From Notospermus geniculatus (lineage: Eukaryota; Nemertea; Pilidiophora; Heteronemertea; Lineidae), in NCBI GenBank assembly GCA_002633025.1, contig NMRB01000055.1:176788-240787 (forward strand): 64,000 nt of DNA. The letters are read 5' to 3'. The first letter of the stretch is position 1, and every line of letters begins with the position of its first letter. Positions 1 through 10,711 of the stretch are shown here, one piece after another. Under the pieces are notes generated by a model, which was not told the DNA's origin, did no database searches, and saw nothing but the letters and a program-made list of their open reading frames with translations. Both the position numbers and the translations under genes were made by a program.

Positions 1-117
1 GTGTTACAGAGGTCCAATAACACACCCCCGAGTAATGCCCCGGTATACTAACGTATACCCAGTAGAAAGTATACCGGGGCATTACTCGGGGGTGTGTTAT
101 TGGACCTCTGTAACACG
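1..117. repeat. Near-perfect hairpin (MITE-like foldback) at window edge
   Basis: Bases 1-49 are the reverse complement of bases 69-117 with no mismatch that I can see. The loop is about 19 bp. The arms begin GTGTTACAGAGGTCC. The left arm starts at the first base of the window, so the element may extend further out. No coding capacity. This is the structure of a short non-autonomous foldback element. The superfamily cannot be set because target-site duplications are not visible at the left edge. Confidence 0.85.
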
Positions 118-285
118 CCCACCACCCCTGCAATGCATGCCTCAAGTCCCTGTGGCCAAGATGTCCAGTGTTGGGGGCAGACTGGTATTTTTTTATAGAC
201 AGGGGCAGTACACTCAGACTGATCAAGATCAAGATCAATAAATCCTATTAAGAGCAAAACTTTTATCGGGTTTTCCGGCAGCTCC

Positions 286-463
286 CAGGTGCGGATCCGG
301 GGGGGGGCGCACCCGGCGCACGCCCCCCTTTCGGCCAACACTAAATCTGTAAAATTGACCGTGAAATTCTGAAATTTGGAGCACATCATTGAAATTCACC
401 GCAGATTTCAATGTTTCTAGCACAGTGCGCCCCCTCTTTTCCGAAATTGTGGATCCGCCCCTG
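286..463. repeat. Short element of the CAGG..CGGATCC family
   Basis: The left end is CAGGTGCGGATCC and the right end GGATCCGCCCCTG, which are imperfect inverted termini. The interior has G-rich and C-rich runs (GGGGGGGCGCACCC, CGCCCCCC). The same termini and interior style recur at 57937-58205 (full element), 43872-44027 and 60268-60427 (fragments), so this is a dispersed family within the window. It is non-coding and the superfamily is not assigned. Confidence 0.6.
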
Positions 464-1165
464 TCTCCATCTAAAATATGAAATTGCCAAACGATGCGTG
501 TTTTCGCGCCATGAAAGTGGCGGGAGAACACCACCACGTGGTTGGATCCACACCAGCCATCTTCAGTTCTGTAGTACTTACGATTAGTTCCCTCTGCACA
601 GCTGCCAGAAAGGAAGCGTCAGGCCTATCCATTTTGGTGTGGCACTCTTTTTCACGGTGGAAAAATGTGTGCGGGAGGACCCACCCGATGTTCAAATTTA
701 CCGCGGGAAAGGCCGGAGGAATAGACGACGGAGCAGAGAGAGAGAGACAAGTTTGAATTTTGAGGTTTTCCGTCCACGTTTTATTCAAAAGTGTGCTAAA
801 CATAAATGATGAATTAGGCCTACATTATATGTCACAGAACGTGCAATATGGCAGAACGGATCCTGGATAGGCAAATCCTGCAAGGAACCCTTGGGCCGTC
901 TCTCGCCGGAGGATGATGCCATTGATTTGTAAGACGTAGACCTACTGCAAATTGTCTTCTGGAGGACATACGAAAGATGAGGTATAAATATAAATGCTAA
1001 AAACAGCGTCGAGAAATCCGGGAGATGAGGTTTCAGCTGTTTCACTTGCACTCGTCCTGCTCAACAGATCTCCATAATCCATCTGTGATCGTGCAAATCA
1101 TTTCTTTAAAACAAAGTTTGAGTATCGGATCATCACTACCAATGCACAACATCGATCATGTCGCA
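464..1165. other. Gene-free stretch
   Basis: No conserved coding frame, RNA gene or clear repeat was recognised. Short open frames here lack splice context and recognisable motifs. It lies downstream of the minus-strand gene ending at 1166 and probably includes its 3' UTR. Confidence 0.4.
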
Positions 1166-1810
1166 TTAGTGAGGTCCAGGCAACGTCGGAAGGGCACACA
1201 TGTTCTTATATTTGAGCCAGTCCTCTTCGTTAATGTAAAGTCTAGAGTCCCTTGGCACTGCAGCACCACCTCTTATCCATTCCCTTGTCCATTTATGTTC
1301 CTTGGCTGAATAGAATCCGGAGCCTGGTCCCACCCATTTTCTGAACCAGGGGTCTGTGGCTGGAGGTAGTTTACCAACAGGGAGGTGCGTTGGCCTTCGT
1401 TCTGGATGAGTCGCTGACGACACTGCTCTTCTGGCGCTGTCATCTGAAAACGAAACCAAAAGATCTAGTCCAATTTATCATGTACGGTGTACTGTACCGA
1501 GGAACGGAAGGCTATCTGTCATCTGAGTTAATGTAACAGACATTATTACATGAAGATTATGAATGATGGAATGCTATGCGACGTCTTGAGCAGGACGGCT
1601 TTGTGGGTTCGATTCCTGCAGCTGTCACTTACGTCTGCTGGAAGATACAGACGCGGCAGAAGCTGTCGTGTTCGGCCTGGTGGTTTCTCTCAAATTCACA
1701 AATCGCCTGTCGTTCATTGAATAAAATCCCGGTCCCCTCCAGAGATGTGACATGCCGTCTCTGGATGTGTACGTCTCCATGTGGGACGGTCTGTTCTTGG
1801 GGCCTGCCAT
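1166..1810 (-). CDS. Small Trp/Tyr-rich protein with two GPG-FYS motifs (two exons)
   Basis: I read two coding exons on the minus strand, 1810-1633 and 1443-1166. The donor is CAGAC|GTAAGT and the acceptor TTTTCAG|AT; joining them keeps the frame (a CAT codon spans the junction). The product is about 151 residues. Each exon encodes a similar motif: WRGPGFYS in exon 1 and WVGPGSGFYS in exon 2, followed by W-rich sequence (WTREW, EDWLKY). No signal peptide or membrane segment is seen. I do not recognise the family. The W/GPG/Y style recalls small ciliary or sperm microtubule-associated proteins, but that is only an impression. The neighbouring plus-strand gene at 2966 carries a similar WSGPGYYGYY motif, suggesting a divergent related pair. 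The intron is about 190 bp. Confidence 0.65.
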
Positions 1811-2965
1811 AAAACGAGTCGTGACTGAAATGAAGTAAAAAGGGATGCGGTCGTTTTATTCATGGCTAGAAACGATTTATCGACTGCAGGCCTTGCATAG
1901 ACTCCTTTCGCTTTCGTCACAAGCAGACGACGAACCGTTTGCCAACCGCGTTTGCCTGAGGTGCATGCGTGATGACTGGAGTCGAGGTTGGCTAGAAATT
2001 GACGATCTGTTCTGCCTGCAGCGCTAGCCTTGTGACAGCATTCACAATCCGTAGTCTGAGGAAGTTACCATGCGAAATCTGACGAGAGGAATATGCTACA
2101 CACGAAACATCATGGTTTCTGGCCTTGTCAATATTGACAAGCAAATACTAAAATCTGGTTCCCATGTCGGCAGGCGACAACCCAGCGTGAGCGTTTCCCG
2201 CCTCATTCCCTCATCATGCTGATCACTTCAGGTGACATAAATTTTGATGAATGTTGCTCAGCACGTCCAGTTTTGTTCGAGTAGACAGGAAAAAGAGTAC
2301 ATACCGTAGTCGTCCATTTTGCTTGATCGATCGATCTGACCCGCTTATTGCACAGTGCCTGTCATTGGGTTTTAGTCGTCAATCACAACAAACTGTTGGG
2401 AGAGTGCATTATTTTCGAACAAGACCAGGCGTAAATCCGTCGCCCGATTGTGTTGCGTTGAGGACAAAATGCGTGGTCCCCACGTAAACATTATGGCGTC
2501 GTGGTTACCAAGCTACTGACAGGTGACCTTTGAAGAGCTGACCGACTTGTATTTGTTTAGCTTTGGGGAAAACGGACAGTCCAGATCTAGAATAAGGTAT
2601 GGTAAGTAAACAGTTGAGGATCATGGCCAGATCATAGTTTTTTTAACTACAGTAACGGCGTTAAGGACGTGGAAATTAGCATGTGTTCTGGAATATAATT
2701 TCATCGAATAGCCTATCGATTTAGCAGTCCCTATGCCATTATTATACATGTACGTTCAGGCAAGAATGTACATGTAGTAGGCTACATGCAAAATGCTTAC
2801 CACGATGTCTAAAATGTCAGAAGATTTATGGGCAATCCAGGTATTAAAGGAAAGAATCTTCTCCCTATATTCATGCGCGCCTTTCTTGCCGAATGACGGA
2901 TTATTTGAATGCAGTCGAAGGATAGAATTTAGAGTTTCTTCACTTTCACTTGTTTTTCTTTGCAG
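1811..2965. other. Intergenic region between two divergent genes
   Basis: This 1.1 kb lies between the starts of the minus gene (1810) and the plus gene (2966), so it should hold both promoters. The ATG of the plus gene directly follows a TTTCTTTGCAG acceptor at 2965, so at least one untranslated 5' exon must lie within or upstream of this stretch. I could not place that exon. No repeat was recognised. Confidence 0.4.
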
Positions 2966-3587
2966 ATGGCGGCGCGGGATTGTTACAGCAAGTACAGCCT
3001 GGACAAGAGGTTCAGCGGTCCTAAGATTATCACCCCAACTCACAACTACCTCTCAGGAGACTGGAAATCTTTCTGCTACGAGAGGTCCTCCTATTACACA
3101 CCCTCTGAGAGGCGGTGGATCAAGTACCACGACTACAAGCACATCCCACGAGAAGCGAGAAGAGACGCCATCGACTTCCAGAGTGAGGACAAGTGGGTCG
3201 AGTTTCAGCGCCACAGAGACGCACCCAGAGGTGACAAGCTCAACCCAGGAGGTAGGAATCTGAAGACGCACATCATGAAAATTTATTCATAAGACCACGC
3301 CCTCGATTCTATTGTTTCACCTCTCAATGTCCCTGATTTCCTTTCCAGGCATTGGACATTCCAATATCCCAGAACTCCAACTCTTCGGCTACACGCGCGA
3401 CCCCGCCAGCTACCCGGCTGTGACGCAGTACCAACCTCCAGCCAGATTCCCGCAGTGGTCGGGGCCTGGATATTATGGCTACTACCATGAGAATCTGGAG
3501 CACCATGCGAGTGGACGTTACAGAGACCTGCCCGCGATTAGGAGGTACCCTGGCTACCCAATCATGAGTAACATGACGGGAAATTAA
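2966..3587 (+). CDS. Small Trp/Tyr-rich protein with WSGPGYYGYY motif (two exons)
   Basis: Coding exons are 2966-3251 and 3349-3587, joined G|GTAGGA..TTTCCAG|GC in frame to give 174 residues. The start is the first ATG after a clear acceptor (TTTGCAG|ATGGCGGCG), which implies an upstream untranslated exon. The N-terminal part is rich in W, Y, R and H (for example GDWKSFCYER, DKWVEFQRHRD). The second exon has FPQWSGPGYYGYYHENLE and ends at MTGN. There is no signal peptide or TM segment. The shared W-x-GPG-[FY]-Y motif and the head-to-head position link it to the 1166-1810 gene. The family is unrecognised; a cytoskeletal or ciliary role is speculation based on composition only. Confidence 0.7.
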
Positions 3588-4980
3588 ACAGCCGATTATT
3601 ACAGTATATGGGGATATGCGTCTCACAGTTTTCCATTGCGCCTATTATAGACGACCATAGAGGAGGAGACGTCGGTGTTTGTATCGCAGTATACTTTGCA
3701 CTGAGTGAAGAAGATTCGGATAAACTATTTGCCAGAACTTCGGTTTTTGACTGAGCGAAATTCAGCAAATACCTGAACACGAAATAATCATGCAAAGCCA
3801 ACACTGAACGCGACTCTGTTCAAGGAGAGTTCGTGTTCGACTCTGTGCCCGTCCATTCGCTGACATGTTTCGTTGGTCGTCCCTCAGTTGGGCGTTGGTT
3901 GATCATTCAAGCATTTGAGGTGCTTAATCTTTTGTTTTGTATAAAGGCGTAAATGAATGGCATTTTAGAATAAGCTGATTTCTCAGCTCCATTTCAAAGT
4001 CTGTGATCATTTTGTGTAACGCTGTAATAGTTGTGTTTGCGTTTTTCTTGATAGAATATATAGCTAAGGTTACACCTGTTGAAAATACCCGTGTTTTTCC
4101 AGACCCGCGTCAAACCCGTGTGCACGAAAATCCCGGCTGGAGGTCACACCACTACATTGTAGTTAAGTAGCCCGGCGACAGTTGCACTGCATGCACTGAC
4201 TCTTCGGTCATTTCTGTATTGGCACAAATTGTTGGAGGCGCGAAAACGACGTCACTTAATGGCTGCGCCATCTGTCGCCGTGCGAAGAACTAACGATAAC
4301 ATGGGGATTTCGAAAAGCACGGCGAGATTGCCGTGTTTGAAAAACCCGTGTTTTTCAGACACGGGTTTCTTGAAGCCCGGCGATTCATAGGTGTGACCGC
4401 AAAAAAACCGGGTATTTTATGTAGTGTAACCACGGCTTATAATGCTGCTTGTATACCAAGAACCGCTCCTGAAGGGACAAAAACTTTTTTCTTGCACAAG
4501 TGAACGCTTAGCGCGATAGACCCTGACAAATGCCCGCTGCAGCCTCGATTCCGAGGCTGCGCGCACGCAGAAGGCTGAGGCCTATCGAACGTATAGGAGA
4601 GGTTCGAAACTGGTGTGTGAACGATACAGGGATAGATGATTCATGTAGGTATAACTCTGATGACTATAAAAAGGACAACAGACCTAACATTCTATAAATC
4701 AGCGTTTTAATAAAATCGTCTTATACAAATTGGCAGATTCGGTCGTTAATCTTTTATAAACAAAATCATAACAAAGACATTGTGAAAGTTCAGCCTTCAT
4801 TTTTACGATCTCATCTGTAGCACGAGTAGCTATTTCGGCAGTTTTTATACATAGCACCAAAGAAACCGGTTCACTCTATGGTTACACCGTGGGTTTCGTT
4901 TCGAATATTAAATCATTGTTGAGCATATACATGTACGTAATCAGGACAACATCATGCAAAGCTTCTTATGACCTCAAACT
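3588..4980. other. Intergenic, holds one MITE
   Basis: This lies between the 3' ends of the plus gene (3587) and the minus-strand squalene synthase (4981). The only structure recognised is the foldback-type element at 4069-4431. The rest probably contains both 3' UTRs; no other gene is seen. Confidence 0.5.
4069..4431. repeat. MITE with GGTTACAC..GTGTAACC termini
   Basis: The left end is GGTTACACCTGTTGAAAATA and the right end TATTTTATGTAGTGTAACC, imperfect inverted termini. Internal inverted motifs include AACCCGTGTTTTTCAGACAC and CGGCGATTCATAGGTG. A second, shorter member with better-preserved termini is at 34664-34833, sharing ATTTATGTAGTGTAACCAC and CGGCGATTTATAGGTGTAACCGCAAAA-type blocks. 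Non-coding. Confidence 0.65.
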
Positions 4981-7900
4981 TCATTCATGGTTGTAAAGTT
5001 CACATAACCGAGTCCAGTTTTGCCAAATGATGGCGGTCAACATCATGGACAGAGATACGTACACTGGCAAGTATTTCGATGACGTCACGAACACTTTCTC
5101 CGTCCGGCACAACTCGAGGTATTTGTTTGTCCTTGACCTCATGACGTCGACGGAGGGATCATGGGAAGGGATGCGGCTGGCCATCTGAAAGACATCGTCA
5201 CCATGATTATTGGCGGTAACTGCATTCTTGTTGAATGAGCTGACGATGGATGATGGACTGGAGCTATACATCTTAGGCGTACATTCAGTTTGTTGCATTC
5301 TAGAGGGATCCAAAACGACCAGAACTAGGAGTTATCACGGGACAGACCCCAAGGGTAAGACTAACCTGAGTCAAGAAATGTGACATGATTGCTTTCACCC
5401 CTTCCATAGACGTCGATTCCATCATCAGTCGGACTGCTTCTCCCTTCCGTATTTTCACCACACCCTTGAACACATTTGGGTTGTTATAGCAACGTTCGTA
5501 CGTTGCGATGGCCATCACCTAGGTACAAGGAACATAGGGTATATAAGTATAATTTATACTTCCCATAATACATATACGTAATTTCAAGACGAACCGTAGG
5601 CTATTGGGGAGGATCTCAGAACATCATGGATGACATACCAAAAAGTTCTTACCTGTGGTATTGCACAGAATCTAAAGACGCTTTGATTTCGCAGGCGGGA
5701 CATGTATTTCATGACGTCAGGAAGATGTCTCAGCGCGCTGGATATGAGTTCATTGAGACAATCTAGGGCGTCATGTCGTTTGCTCGGTTTTGCCAGGTCT
5801 TCGAACTTGGTGGCGTATTTACTCCACACCTGAAGACAAAATTATTCCCATACAACATTTTCATTGAGCTGCGTTGATTGAGACTAAAAGAGTGGCCTAC
5901 GATGGCCGAACCGAACTCTGAGCAACAACGGACACGCCGTTAAAGACTGCCAAGTTCTCCGAAAGTACGTACATCCGACGACAGCGTACGGCCTTACCTG
6001 TCTTGGCCAGAAAATTCGTCCTTCCCGAGAGTCTTCTAAATAGTCTCTGATGATGTTGATCTTTTGCAAGAAAAGTCCCATGGAGTTTGCTAATTCTGTG
6101 TCTTCTCCCACAACTGCGCTTTCCAACTCTGAGGCGGAGAAGAGTCTGGATAATCCAATACCAACTAACCCAGCTACGTAGTGACAATACTGNGATTTCG
6201 CAGGCGGGACATGTATTTCATGACGTCAGGAAGATGTCTCAGCGCGCTGGATATGAGTTCATTGAGACAATCTAGGGCGTCATGTCGTTTGCTCGGTTTT
6301 GCCAGGTCTTCGAACTTGGTGGCGTATTTACTCCACACCTGAAGACAAAATTATTCCCATACAACATTTTCATTGAGCTGCGTTGAGTGAGACTAAAAGA
6401 GTGGCCTACGATGGCCGAACCGAACTCTGAGCAACAACGGACACGCCGTTAAAGACTGCCAAAGTTCTCCGAAAATACATCCGACGACAGCGTACGGCAT
6501 TACCTGTCTCGGCCAAAAAATTCGGCCTTCCTGAGAGTCTTCTAAGTAATCTCTGATGATGTTGATCTTTTGCAAGAAAAGTCCCATGGAGTTAGCTAAT
6601 TCTGTGTCTTCTCCCACAAATGCGCTTTCCAACTCAGAGGCGGAGAAGAGTCTGGATAATCCAATACCAACTAACCCAGCTACGTAGTGACAATACTGTG
6701 GAGAGATATTCAGAGTGAATTGTGGCTTGAATGAATGAGAGGACATCACAGTGATGTCAATGACGTGGGGATGGAATGTTAAATGAAGTTTACAGCGGAT
6801 CTAGACAAGTTGGCAGAATGTATGGACGAACGGGGTTTTTATACCGTCCACATACCTCGTCCCAGTCGTCCAGAGTGTCTACATCCTCTTGGATGTATTT
6901 GCACATCCCTTCACCCATCCTCTTGGTGATGTCAGAGATCACCTCTTGATATAGTGGTTTCAGTCGCAGAAATTCCGCTGTGATCTGAAGAGTGATTATG
7001 GGTTTCTTTTATTAATAGGGTGATCTGTGTATGCCGATTAAGCGAATACTAATTAAACTTTGTCAACCTTGACGTCTCCGTCTCCCAGAAGACGCACCGC
7101 GGGACGCACTTGGAATGCCTTGTATGGAAGTATAGGTTGTACAATTAACGTACGCACGCAATTATAGGAACACAATGACCTGGCATGACATGATAACAAG
7201 CAGCTGTCGCCACAATGTTAGGCTGAAAACATACGCCCAAGCCGCGCCAAAAAATTGGCCTCTTCCCTTTTCAAATAGATTTTTTCGCGACTTGAGCAAA
7301 CTCTGCCCTCCGCTTCTCGGCCTCCTTCACTCCAATATGAGCCCTGAAAACAGGCAAAGAATTGAACCGGTTGACGGTAATGTCTTCGGTGTAACCCTAC
7401 TCTGCTTTATGGGACTTTTTGTTACACGTACCTTGGGGAACTGTTCAAGGACTACTCCATCCTTTTCTTTACTCTCCATGAACTTCCACTCTGAATCCTG
7501 AAGATTCTTGTAGAAAGTCATCAGCATCGGAAGCTTGACGTCTAAAGGTATCGTCATGTCGTCTTCGACTGTGTCCAACGCCCTCAGGACCAGGTAGAAA
7601 ATGCACACGGCATCTCTGAATGGAAAAACGCATTACTCGTAAAGGGCTCTCGAGACACTTTGCTAAACGCGACATGATCGCACCTGAATCACGGGGATCA
7701 TGATGACTTGTGGAATTACCTACAAATTTACCGAACATGAAGGAAAATGTAATTCGAAGTGGCTATTTATCAAGCCCGGCTCGCTAAACAGTACGCAAAA
7801 TAGGGCTTAAACGTCGAGCTGCCCGTATTTCCGGAACCAGGTGATAAATACTCTACCACTATCTTCAGTGTGTTGATTGGCACATTGCAAAGATGTGGGG

Positions 7901-8919
7901 CCTACACCCCTGAGGTCGAGGGTTCGATTCCCGTGTGGTCATGAAATTTTTTCTTTTTCTTTTCTTAGAAAATTATGGTTAACTGGTGAACTGGTTAATT
8001 ATTTTTTCTTAGTGGTGACACTGATAAAATCGTCTACAGAATCGTCGCATCATCCTGCTGGGCACACCATCCATGGTGTTCGGACTCACCGGCAGATTCT
8101 GACCCACAAACCCCAGCGGATAATCTTGAGACTGACGAAAACCGAGAGTCTACTCTGAAGCTAGGCATGCGACCACAGTGTCTAAGATTTGGGTCATCAC
8201 ACAGAAAGAAGGGTTGAAAAAAGGATAAATTGGCTTCGGAGACCCCCATGTTGCGAGCAATGAAGCACCACCATCACACTGCCGACTTCCGAACTAAACA
8301 AGTTGAAGCCATTGCATATTCATGAGGAGGCGTGTCTTTATTGCCAGCTCGACGAACAATGCTGAATTTGAAGCCTGCTTGTCAAGCTAGCTCGATAAAT
8401 AACACTGAATCCACGTACTCCTCATCGAGCGGCTTGACAAATAANGTTTTCAATTCATCAAACACCATATATTGAAGGCAGAAAAATTTGGCCTTATAAA
8501 TCGGAAATACGGATAAATTATGAATATTGAACTCGTAATCCTAGTCGTTACGACTTGAAATACGACTATGATATTTGCGATTTAGGTGCACTTCCGATTA
8601 CGAGTCAAAATTATTCTGCCACAAAGTTATGGCATTTTACAATTTGCAAACGTCTATCAAATCGTTTTTATCTAGGATGACGGCAGCGGACTGCAATTCG
8701 TTCTCGTAGTTGTAGTAGGGAGTCGGAAAGGTGCTAATCCTGTCTAATGTTCATCTCACTCTGAACAGTTTAATAAAAGCTGCGAATGACTGGATTGGTA
8801 TATTATGATGAAACCAAACTTACATAGTCGACTTTGGGTACAACCGAGGAACCGGCAAACTTAAATCTCAGAAGTGCAGCGACTTCATATGGTTCCCCGA
8901 TTGATTTGAACAGATCCAT
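4981..8919 (-). CDS. FDFT1: Squalene synthase (farnesyl-diphosphate farnesyltransferase), one exon missing
   Basis: The enzyme joins two farnesyl diphosphates to squalene at the ER membrane, the first committed step of sterol synthesis. Coding exons on the minus strand: 8919-8824, [missing], 7615-7432, 6984-6856, 6695-6504, 5829-5653, 5518-5366, 5184-4981. All junctions are GT..AG and in phase. Visible motifs: the first Asp-rich site DTVEDD, the conserved [10 protein letters not shown], the second site [14 protein letters not shown], and a C-terminal hydrophobic anchor ([13 protein letters not shown]). The exon expected between 8824 and 7615, which would carry the SLxxC..TSRSF-type segment, is absent; the flanking phases require 3n+2 nt, and a single N lies at 8445. 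A second copy of the YCHYVAG exon is present at 6189-5998 (see the duplication). Without the lost exon the product would be about 378 residues, against about 417 for the human protein. Confidence 0.93.
5685..6698. repeat. Tandem doubled ~0.5 kb block inside FDFT1, joined at a single N
   Basis: 5685-6192 and 6194-6698 are near-identical direct copies with only a few mismatches and small indels. The single N at 6193 is exactly at the junction. Each copy holds the YCHYVAG..WPRQ exon (5998-6189 and 6504-6695). The right copy also holds a 3'-truncated VWSKYATKF exon that stops at the N. The geometry (one copy ends at an exon acceptor, the other begins in mid-exon, N between) is what an unmerged contig overlap gives. 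I think it is an assembly artefact rather than a true exon duplication. Confidence 0.8.
7875..7962 (+). repeat. tRNA-derived SINE-like sequence or tRNA pseudogene
   Basis: An A-box-like TGGCACATTGCA (from about 7877) is followed at the right distance by a perfect B box GGTTCGATTCC (7921-7931). A T-stem can form, and a weak anticodon-like stem (TGGGG/CCCTG). A T-run (TTTTTTCTTTTTC) follows, as in Pol III units. The acceptor stem does not pair and the anticodon loop is irregular, so this is not a functional tRNA. It lies in the FDFT1 intron between the exons at 7615 and 8824, on the opposite strand. Confidence 0.45.
8445..8445. other. Single undetermined base, probable contig join
   Basis: One N within the FDFT1 intron region from which an expected coding exon is missing. 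By analogy with the Ns at 6193 (doubled sequence) and 34622 (another missing exon), it is likely a join where sequence was lost. Confidence 0.5.
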
Positions 8920-10688
8920 CGCCGCCAACAACCAAATCGACCGAGAGTTCTTCCCACTGTGACCTGAACCGACTCTTATTATATCATACGATCAGCTGTT
9001 GAACATGTGCGCCGATCGCGACCAAAACAAATCGGTCTCGACCGTTTATGTCGCGTAGCCTGATTGGTCGATTGAGACTCGTCCGAGGTCCACTTTTCGT
9101 GGACTCGGGGATTGTCGGTTGTCTCCGGAGATTCTTATCGCACGGTATTGTCCGTGAGAGCAGTATTGATCGAGTTTTATTTTTGATAAGTAAGCCAGGG
9201 AGAAAATTAAAAAAAATTATCTTTCTGAGATTTCAACGAAGCGACCATCAATCTTTTTAACCATATTCCTTGAGATTGCCTACCATGCGAAGTCTCCATT
9301 AGATTTCTCCATTAGGCGATGAATTCTATTGAGATAAACAATCACGAATTACATGTATTCGGTATAGCCACGAGCTGTATGTGCATGTTTGCATTTCTGC
9401 GCATTTGATTTCTCCCACAAAACTAAGTCCATGTATAAGCAAGTTCATGAGATTTTGTTAGTCCGCTCTTTTGAGAGATTTTAATAGTCCGCTCTGCACT
9501 AGTATAAATGCAGCCACTGCCATGACTGCGACCTAGGTGTTTAGTTTTAATGAAGCTGGTGATCTGCTTGTTTCATCCACCCTGTCACCAAGGGCCAAAA
9601 AGGGCCAAAATTCGCCGACGGTGCTGTGAAATATGGATTTTTTGCGCGTTTAGGCAGAAGTCGTACTCAGTGTAATCAAAAATATATGGGAATGCGCATT
9701 AGTTTTGTTAGCAAAACCAACTAACTAAACCAACACCCGTTGGCATTTTGTATGTCGTGAATTGTAAATGTGAGCTTAATACACAGCTCAGTTCTGGGCG
9801 GAATGAAAACACCGGGAACAGTATCCACGACAAAGTGATATGCTGTGAACACGACGACACGCGAAAATGACGTCGTGAAAAATCTGTTGCAGGCGACGGG
9901 ATTCGAGATACCTCTGAGCAAGGTAAGTTTTAACAGCATCCACATCCGCATGCTCACGGACCCAGTGTGGGCCCGTGGTATGCCTTTGTTCTGTTATTAT
10001 GGACAAACATGTGGACAGTCACAGGCGACGATGAAACTCACGACTGTTTTGGCTAATTCGGGGTGTTTCGGAACAGGGAGTTTTGATTCGAAAAACACTT
10101 GTGAAACAAAGAAAATTATTGAAAAACGCCTACAACTATATGGGGCACGCGGGGTGTACCCGGTGTGTTACCACTACGGGAATTCAAAAGACCTCTCCTG
10201 GCTGGCCCCTGGCACCCCTAGTTTAGACAGTGGATTCCTGTACGGATTCATTTCTGTCTCTTCGAGGACGATTGCCTAAGCAACTCCTCCTAATTAGGTC
10301 TGAACAACGTTTTGGACGCTGATATGCTACTCTTGCCATAGCGTTTTTAAAACACGATGAGAGATCGACACCCAAAGCGTGTGACACCAAGGTAACGGAG
10401 TGGACCTGGGGAACATTCGGTGCTAATGGCGTTAACATATGACACCCGTCTCACCTCTACCTCCACATCGGGCATTTCATATGTATTAATGTATACATTA
10501 CCACCATGAATAAGAGGACTGCCACAGATATCACGGTACACATGCTAATCCGCAACTGCACCGCGGGGTATTTCACTCAGTGCGATTTCTTTCGGGATTT
10601 CTTCATTCTTGTTCACCCTCAACAATCGCAGCGCCGTCACAACGCACATTGCCCCATTCTTTGATAGGTTTCATTTACTTTCTTTCAG
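8920..10688. other. Upstream region of FDFT1 and of the glycosyltransferase
   Basis: This is between two divergent genes. A CCAAT box in FDFT1 orientation (CGACCAATCA on the minus strand) lies near 9062-9069, about 145 bp upstream of the FDFT1 ATG. A good donor (GAGCAAG|GTAAGTTT, exon end 9922) can pair with the acceptor at 10688 (TTTCTTTCAG) just upstream of the glycosyltransferase ATG, so 9788-9922 may include its untranslated first exon. No other coding sequence was recognised. Confidence 0.35.
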
Positions 10689-10711
10689 TGAGTGGGTGAT
10701 AGGAAGACAAA

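Noticed and set aside
1576-1640. B-box-like GGGTTCGATTCC as a tRNA gene
   Set aside because: A T-stem forms but there is no fitting A box, anticodon arm or acceptor stem, and it lies at an intron/exon edge of the 1166-1810 gene.
5998-6189. Genuine alternative (mutually exclusive) exon of FDFT1
   Set aside because: It is near-identical to 6504-6695 including the flanking intron, and its acceptor abuts an N; an assembly overlap is simpler.
7240-7345. Possible minus-strand exon after a TGTTTTCAG acceptor ([15 protein letters not shown])
   Set aside because: It does not match squalene synthase, ends soon in a stop, and the true next FDFT1 exon is at 6984-6856.
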